Assembly (NCBI GenBank): GCA_900556405.1
Contig: USPB01000053.1
Location: forward strand, 1 to 10,917
Reading direction: 5' to 3'
Length of the DNA: 10,917 nt
Source of the DNA: an uncultured Actinomyces sp.
GTDB taxonomy: Bacteria > Actinomycetota > Actinomycetes > Actinomycetales > Actinomycetaceae
Shown here: positions 6,825 through 10,917 of the stretch, piece by piece
How positions within the stretch are numbered: position 1 is the first letter of the stretch
Layout: each line of letters begins with the position of its first letter
Position numbers and translations under genes: made by a program
The notes under the pieces: model-generated
Told to the model about the DNA's origin: nothing
Database searches by the model: none
Seen by the model: the letters and a program-made list of their open reading frames with translations, nothing else

Positions 6825-8492
6825 ATGCCCTCCGTCGATACCGCCAGCGCCATCTTCGCGTCCCTGGAGGCCCTGGGCCTCACGCACGTCCTGTACTGCC
6901 CCGGATCGCGCAGCGCCCCCTTCGCATACGCGCTCGAGGCAGGCGCGTTTAGTGGTGACGCGCGCGCCGTTCTGGATGAGCGCGGCGCCGGTTTCATGGC
7001 CGTCGGCTTGGCCCGCACCGGAGCCCTGCCCGCGATCGTCGTCACCTCGGGGACGGCCGTCGCCGAACTCGCGCCCGCGGTCCTCGAGGCCTCCCACGCG
7101 CGCCTGCCGCTCCTGGTTGTGAGCGCCGACCGCCCCGGCGAGCTGCGAGGCGTCGGCGCGTCCCAGGCGACCGACCAGTCGCGCCTCTTCGGCACCCACG
7201 TGCGCGCGCAGGTGGACCTAGAACCTCAGGAGGCCTCGGTGACGCTCGTCGGACACCTGACGCGCTGCGTCGCCGCCGCGTGCGGCGCACCCACCGGCAC
7301 CCCCGGGCCCGTCCAGATCAACGTCGCCTTCCGCGACCCGCTCACGCCCGCTTCGCCCGCGTCCCCTCCGACTTCCGGGGACGAGGCTGGGGCTTCCTTC
7401 GTCCCTCGCCCGACCCGGGTGCTTCCCGCGTCCCCCGTGAGCGCGCGCTGGGAGGACGTGGTCGGCCCTGCCGCCGCCGGGCTCATCGTCGCAGGTGAAG
7501 GGGCGTCGCCTCGCGCCCGCGAGTGGTCGCGCGCCTCGGGATTTCCCCTGCTGGCAGAGCCCGCCTCTGGCGCGTGGGCTGGCGGGGGAGTGACCCCCTT
7601 TGAGCAGTCCCTCGTGGCTTCGTCGCTGGGATGGGAGGTCGATACCGTCGTCGTCACGGGCCGCCCGACGCTATCCCGCCCCATCCACGCCCTCCTCGCG
7701 CGCCCCGACGTACGCGTCATCCTCGTCGACCCGCACGCCCCGTGGGTCGACGTCTCGGGCAACGCCTCGGTCGTGGTGGCCGACCTGGAGCCCGCGCGCG
7801 AGCCGATTCGCGCCGCGCAGGCCGAGTGGGCGTCGCGCGTACGCGACGCCGCCCGCGACGCAGGTGAGCGCATCGATTCCCTGCTCGCCGCCGGTTCGGG
7901 CCGGACCATGCTCGACCTCGCGCGAGCCGTCGCCGCCTCCACGAGCGGGCCCCTCGTCCTCGGCGCCTCCAACCCCGTGCGCGCCTTCGACCTGGCCGTC
8001 CCCACGCTGGAAGGCCGCGTCGTCCACTCCAACCGTGGGCAGGCCGGCATCGACGGCACTATCGCGACCGCCGTCGGTATCTGCCTGGGCGCCGGATACG
8101 CGGGCGAGGCCACGGCCCCTGCGGGTGAGCGTGTCACCGCCGTCATGGGTGACCTGACGGCCTGCCACGACGCGTCCTCCCTGGCCCTGGCAGCGGCCGT
8201 ACGGGCACACCTCGACATCATCGTCGCCGACGACCGCGGCGGCGGCATCTTCGCCACCCTCGAACACGGGCGCGCCACCACCCCCGAGGCCTACGACCGG
8301 TGGTTCGGCGTCGCGCAGGAAGTCGACTACGAGGCGCTCGCGGCCGCATACCGCCTGGCCTTCGCCCGCGTCGACAATCCCGCGCAGCTCGCCCGCGTGC
8401 TGGAGACCCCGCAGGCCGGCCCCCGCCTCGTCCATGTCCCCGTCGAGCGCGGCGCGCACCTGTACGGCACCATCCGGGACATCCTCACCTGA
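6825..8492 (+). CDS. menD: 2-Succinyl-5-enolpyruvyl-6-hydroxy-3-cyclohexene-1-carboxylate (SEPHCHC) synthase
   Basis: A 555-residue thiamine diphosphate (ThDP)-dependent enzyme that joins isochorismate and 2-oxoglutarate, the first committed step of menaquinone synthesis. Length matches the family (about 550). The N-terminal pyrimidine-binding domain has HVLYCPGSRSAPFAYAL and VLDERGAGFMAVGLA, with E52 as the ThDP-activating Glu. VTSGTAVAELAPAVLEA and LLVVSADRPGELRGVGASQATDQ are MenD hallmarks. The C-terminal domain has SNRGQAGIDGTIATAVG and the ThDP/Mg motif MGDLTACHDASSLAL (D443), then DDRGGGIFATLEHG. The middle domain is Ala/Pro/Ser-rich and less conserved. The start follows menC by 9 bp; translation may come from its own leaderless message and by read-through from menC. 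Substrate isochorismate would come from the isochorismate synthase encoded at the right edge. Confidence 0.96.
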   Translation: MPSVDTASAIFASLEALGLTHVLYCPGSRSAPFAYALEAGAFSGDARAVLDERGAGFMAVGLARTGALPAIVVTSGTAVAELAPAVLEASHARLPLLVVSADRPGELRGVGASQATDQSRLFGTHVRAQVDLEPQEASVTLVGHLTRCVAAACGAPTGTPGPVQINVAFRDPLTPASPASPPTSGDEAGASFVPRPTRVLPASPVSARWEDVVGPAAAGLIVAGEGASPRAREWSRASGFPLLAEPASGAWAGGGVTPFEQSLVASSLGWEVDTVVVTGRPTLSRPIHALLARPDVRVILVDPHAPWVDVSGNASVVVADLEPAREPIRAAQAEWASRVRDAARDAGERIDSLLAAGSGRTMLDLARAVAASTSGPLVLGASNPVRAFDLAVPTLEGRVVHSNRGQAGIDGTIATAVGICLGAGYAGEATAPAGERVTAVMGDLTACHDASSLALAAAVRAHLDIIVADDRGGGIFATLEHGRATTPEAYDRWFGVAQEVDYEALAAAYRLAFARVDNPAQLARVLETPQAGPRLVHVPVERGAHLYGTIRDILT

Positions 8493-8515
8493 ACGTCGTG
8501 GGAGGGGAGCCTGTT

Positions 8516-8536
8516 CGCTGTGAGAGCAGCGGTTTT
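8516..8536 (+). terminator. Possible weak terminator hairpin after menD
   Basis: CGCTG (8516-8520) pairs with CAGCG (8527-8531) around a 6-base loop, followed by G and TTTT (8533-8536), 23 bp past the menD stop. The stem is short, so termination would be weak; part of the T-run also belongs to the repeat array before htrA. Confidence 0.3.
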
Positions 8537-8574
8537 CAGGGAACTTACAGGACGCTTTCAGAGGCCCTTTGAGG
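8534..8574 (+). promoter_or_regulatory. Tandem heptamer array upstream of htrA (OmpR/PhoB-type response-regulator site)
   Basis: TTTCAGG (8534), TTACAGG (8545) and TTTCAGA (8556) are direct repeats at exact 11-bp steps. A fourth, TTTGAGG (8568), follows at 12 bp. Heptamers with 4-bp spacers, one per helical turn, are the classic arrangement for winged-helix response regulators such as PhoB and mycobacterial PhoP. A -10-like CATACT lies at 8583-8588, 8 bp after the last repeat, where an activator would replace a -35 box. Envelope-stress two-component control of HtrA is known in actinobacteria (for example MprA on pepD). The regulator here is unknown. Confidence 0.55.
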
Positions 8575-8623
8575 AAGCGACTCATACTGGTGGACGAATA
8601 ACGAACTGACACCAGAGGAAACC

Positions 8624-10033
8624 ATGAACGACTCTCAGATTCCGGCCCCCGACGCCGACTCGCCGCGCGATACGGTCACGGCCTCGGCCCCCACCTATCC
8701 GCAGCGTGCGACGGTGCAGGACCACTCGACCACCCAGGAACTGCCGGCCGCGCAGGAGACCACGCGCGAGATGCCCACCCCCTCCGCCGAGGAAACCCGC
8801 GAGGGTGGCGGTACCTACTCCGCCCCCACGGGCGAACCCTACGGCGGATACGCGGCCCCGGCCTCGCCCGAGGCGGTTCCCGCTCCCACGGCTGTGGCTC
8901 CCACCGTCGTCGTCACCAAGAAGGGGCCGGGCTGGGTCGCCCTCTTCTGCGCGATGCTCGTGACGATCGGCCTGACCCTCGGCGCCGTATTCTTCGCGCG
9001 CCCGGCCATGCTGCGCGCCTCCACGCCGACCAACCTCAACGGGGGAACGGTCACGGCCGTGCCCGCGTCGAACAGCTCCGGGACGGACTGGACGGACGTC
9101 GCCTCCGCAGTGTCGCCCGCCGTCGTCACGATCCAGACCCAGGGCGCTTCGTCGGGTGGCACCGGTTCGGGCGTCATCTACGACGCGCAGGGAGACATCG
9201 TCACGAACTACCACGTCATCTCCTCCGTCCTGGGCGGCGGCCAAATCCAGGTGACCCTCGCGGACGGGCGACTCTACTCCGCGTCGATCGTCGGCCACGA
9301 CAAGACCACCGACCTGGCCGTCATCCGCCTGGAGAACCCGCCCACGGACCTGACTGTCGCGCGCTTTGCGACGTCGGCTAACCTCGAGGCCGGCGCCCCC
9401 GTCATGGCGATCGGCGCGCCGCTGGGCCTGTCGAATACGGTGACGACCGGCATCGTCTCGGCCCTCAACCGTCCCGTCGAGGTCTCGATGGACGAGGACA
9501 GCTCGTCGCAGGACTCGGCTCAGGCGTCTTCGGACCTCGTGGTGACGAACGCGATCCAGATCGACGCCTCCATCAACCCCGGTAACTCGGGCGGCCCGCT
9601 CTTCGACGCGACCGGCGCGGTCATCGGCATTAACTCCTCGATCAAGTCGCTCGCTACCTCGTCCGACGGGCAGGCCGGCTCGATCGGCCTGGGCTTCGCG
9701 ATCCCCTCCGACCTGGTCGTCTCTGTTGCTGATCAGCTGATCGCCACCGGCTCGGCGTCCCACGGCATGCTCGGCGTGACCGTCAAGGCCGCGACGACGA
9801 CCGTCGGCTCCGATACCTACGTCGGCGCCGAGGTTCAGAACGTGTCCGCCGGTTCCGGCGCATCCGCGGCGGGCATCCGCGCCGGCGACGTCATCGTCAA
9901 GGTCGAAGGCCAGGAAGTAACCAGCCCCAAGCAGCTCATCGGCTACGTGCGCCGCTACAAGGCCGGCGACACGGTCACCATGACGATCGTGCGCGACGGC
10001 GCCGAGCAGGACGTGTCCGTGCGCATTCAGTGA
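8624..10033 (+). CDS. htrA: Membrane-anchored HtrA/DegP-family serine protease with PDZ domain
   Basis: A 469-residue envelope quality-control protease predicted to degrade misfolded proteins outside the membrane. Residues 1-100 are a disordered Pro/Thr/Ala-rich cytoplasmic tail. One transmembrane helix (about 104-125, GWVALFCAMLVTIGLTLGAVFFA) leaves the rest outside. The trypsin-like domain (about 145-370) has the complete triad: H197 in TNYHVI, D230 in KTTDLAVIR and S322 in NPGNSGGPLF. A serine-rich linker-like loop (about 288-304) precedes the active-site strand. A single PDZ domain (about 380-469) starts at HGMLGVTV and includes SAAGIRAGDVIVKVEGQEV. ATG at 8624 follows AGAGGA (8614-8619). 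The layout matches actinobacterial HtrA proteins such as PepD/HtrA of mycobacteria. It is not a menaquinone enzyme although it lies between men genes; it has its own upstream regulatory repeats and a terminator, so it is probably monocistronic. Confidence 0.95.
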   Translation: MNDSQIPAPDADSPRDTVTASAPTYPQRATVQDHSTTQELPAAQETTREMPTPSAEETREGGGTYSAPTGEPYGGYAAPASPEAVPAPTAVAPTVVVTKKGPGWVALFCAMLVTIGLTLGAVFFARPAMLRASTPTNLNGGTVTAVPASNSSGTDWTDVASAVSPAVVTIQTQGASSGGTGSGVIYDAQGDIVTNYHVISSVLGGGQIQVTLADGRLYSASIVGHDKTTDLAVIRLENPPTDLTVARFATSANLEAGAPVMAIGAPLGLSNTVTTGIVSALNRPVEVSMDEDSSSQDSAQASSDLVVTNAIQIDASINPGNSGGPLFDATGAVIGINSSIKSLATSSDGQAGSIGLGFAIPSDLVVSVADQLIATGSASHGMLGVTVKAATTTVGSDTYVGAEVQNVSAGSGASAAGIRAGDVIVKVEGQEVTSPKQLIGYVRRYKAGDTVTMTIVRDGAEQDVSVRIQ

Positions 10034-10049
10034 GCTGCGCGCACTGACG

Positions 10050-10085
10050 AGGCCCGCCGTCCCTGTGAAGGGGCGGCGGGCCTTT
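10050..10085 (+). terminator. Strong hairpin terminator after htrA
   Basis: GGCCCGCCG (10051-10059) pairs perfectly with CGGCGGGCC (10074-10082). The stem extends inward by a G-T wobble and CCC/GGG around a TGTGAA loop, and outward by A-T, giving about 14 bp. TTT follows at 10083-10085. It lies 16 bp after the htrA stop in the 69-bp gap between convergent genes. The reverse orientation has no T-tract, so it mainly serves htrA, though the stem could also slow transcription of the opposing gene. Confidence 0.8.
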
Positions 10086-10102
10086 GCACGTCGACGAGTC
10101 GC

Positions 10103-10917
10103 TTAGACCCCGAGGGCGTCCAGGAGCGGGCGCATCTTCGCTTCGGTCTCGGCCAGCTCGGCGTCCGGGTTGGAGTCCGGCATGATGCCGGCCCCGGCGA
10201 AAAGTCGCAGGCGCGTGCCCGACGTGAGTCCGCAGCGCAGCGCGATCGCAAACTCGCCGTCCGCGGCCGTATCCACCCAGCCCACAGGCCCGGAGTAGCG
10301 GCCGCGTTCCGTGTCTTCCAGTTCCTCGATGAGGCGCATCGCCGCGTCGCGCGGGGTGCCGCACACGGCTGCCGTCGGATGTAGGGCGGCCACCAGATCA
10401 AGCAGATGTGCCTGCCCCAGCCGCGCGTGAACGTCCGTCGCCAGGTGGACGACGTTGGGCAGCGAGAGGAGGAACGGCCCCTGAGTCGTCACCGAGGTGC
10501 ACAGCTGCATCAGGATCGAGGACACCGACTCGGAAGCCAGGTCGTGCTCGCGCAGATCCTTCGTGCTCGACGCGAGCATTTCGCCCTCGCCGGGCTTGCA
10601 CGTGCCCGCCAGGACGCGCGAACTCGCCGTGCCACCCGAGGCCGCGATCAGCATCTCCGGGGACGCGCCGACCAGCGAATCCACGCAGAAACGCCACGTT
10701 GACGGATACAGGTCGCTGAGGCGCTCAAGCAGGAAACGATCATCGAATCCGTGGGCGCACCGCACCGTCATATCGCGCGCCATGACGGCCTTGTCGGCGG
10801 CGCCCTCACGCAGGCGCTGCGCCATCGCTCGCACCGAGTCGCGCCACTGGCCGCGCGACATTGACCCGTGTCCAAACGTCAGGGATTCCGGCACGCGCGG
10901 GGCGGGCCTCGCCTCGG
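10103..10917 (-). CDS. menF: Isochorismate synthase, MenF/EntC type (5' partial)
   Basis: The C-terminal about 271 residues of a chorismate-binding enzyme that converts chorismate to isochorismate; the frame stays open to the window edge, so the N-terminal part lies beyond it. An in-frame GTG at 10894 is not taken as the start because coding-like sequence continues upstream. Family residues: catalytic Lys in KAVMARD (10792-10790), Glu in GASPEML (10657-10655), metal-binding Glu in LREHDLASES (10549-10547), LHPTAAVCGTP, ERGRYSGPVGW and the closing AGAGIM...AELAETEAKM motif. The usual GTxPRG-type loop reads GTCKPGEGE here. Isochorismate feeds MenD, encoded about 2 kb away, so a menaquinone role is favoured; a siderophore or salicylate role is possible but nothing nearby suggests it. 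TAA stop at 10105-10103, converging on htrA. Confidence 0.92.
   Translation of the reverse strand, partial: EARPAPRVPESLTFGHGSMSRGQWRDSVRAMAQRLREGAADKAVMARDMTVRCAHGFDDRFLLERLSDLYPSTWRFCVDSLVGASPEMLIAASGGTASSRVLAGTCKPGEGEMLASSTKDLREHDLASESVSSILMQLCTSVTTQGPFLLSLPNVVHLATDVHARLGQAHLLDLVAALHPTAAVCGTPRDAAMRLIEELEDTERGRYSGPVGWVDTAADGEFAIALRCGLTSGTRLRLFAGAGIMPDSNPDAELAETEAKMRPLLDALGV

Noticed and set aside
5688..7199. 503-codon antisense open frame across menC and menD
   Set aside because: It spans two well-identified genes and their boundary on the other strand, is rich in Arg/Gly/Asp/His, and shows no family motif.
8582..9763. 393-codon antisense open frame opposite htrA
   Set aside because: Gly/Arg/Asp-rich shadow without motifs, and it overlaps the htrA regulatory region.
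10103..10894. Isochorismate synthase starting at GTG 10894 inside the window
   Set aside because: The frame remains open and coding-like to the edge, and the family needs roughly 100 or more further N-terminal residues, so this is a partial gene.
1..10917. Search for CRISPR arrays, tRNAs, rRNAs, insertion sequences and phage or defence genes
   Set aside because: No regularly spaced long repeats, cloverleaf-like segments, transposase motifs or terminal inverted repeats were seen. The window is filled by metabolic and envelope genes, so no new defence-like system is claimed.

Overview
The window is high-GC DNA with GC-saturated third codon positions. It carries actinobacterial-type menaquinone genes and promoters that look leaderless. 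Together these suggest a chromosomal segment of an actinobacterium. A secreted dextran-active enzyme next to an alpha-1,6-glucosidase fits an oral or host-associated Actinomycetaceae member (Actinomyces/Schaalia-like). The genus is an inference from gene content, not something the sequence proves.

Left part (1-4427, all + strand): the 3' nearly-complete part of a GH13 alpha-glucosidase with alpha-1,6 specificity marks, a GC-rich terminator, a 190-bp intergenic region with a LacI-like operator candidate, and a secreted 851-residue GH66 protein. The GH66 protein has a CBM35 module inserted in its catalytic barrel and a C-terminal ricin-B (CBM13) lectin domain. Read together, the secreted enzyme would cut dextran or alpha-1,6-glucan outside the cell, possibly making cyclic isomaltooligosaccharides, and the GH13 enzyme would release glucose from the imported oligosaccharides.

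Middle and right part (4432-10917): menaquinone biosynthesis genes. menB (DHNA-CoA synthase, - strand) ends 4 bp from the GH66 stop and is divergent from menC (o-succinylbenzoate synthase). menC is followed at once by menD (SEPHCHC synthase). A membrane-anchored HtrA/DegP serine protease (+) comes next. A MenF/EntC-type isochorismate synthase (- strand) converges on it and runs off the right edge. The four men enzymes cover chorismate to isochorismate (MenF), SEPHCHC (MenD), OSB from SHCHC (MenC) and DHNA-CoA (MenB). MenH, MenE, MenA and the methyltransferase are not in the window.

Regulatory signals that can be read: a probable leaderless -10 box for menB and another for menD, the latter sharing bases with the menC stop codon; a -35/-10 pair plus a strong SD for menC; tandem heptamers at 11-bp spacing before htrA, typical of OmpR/PhoB-family response regulator sites; and a strong terminator after htrA. 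No rRNA, tRNA, CRISPR array, insertion sequence or prophage gene was seen.
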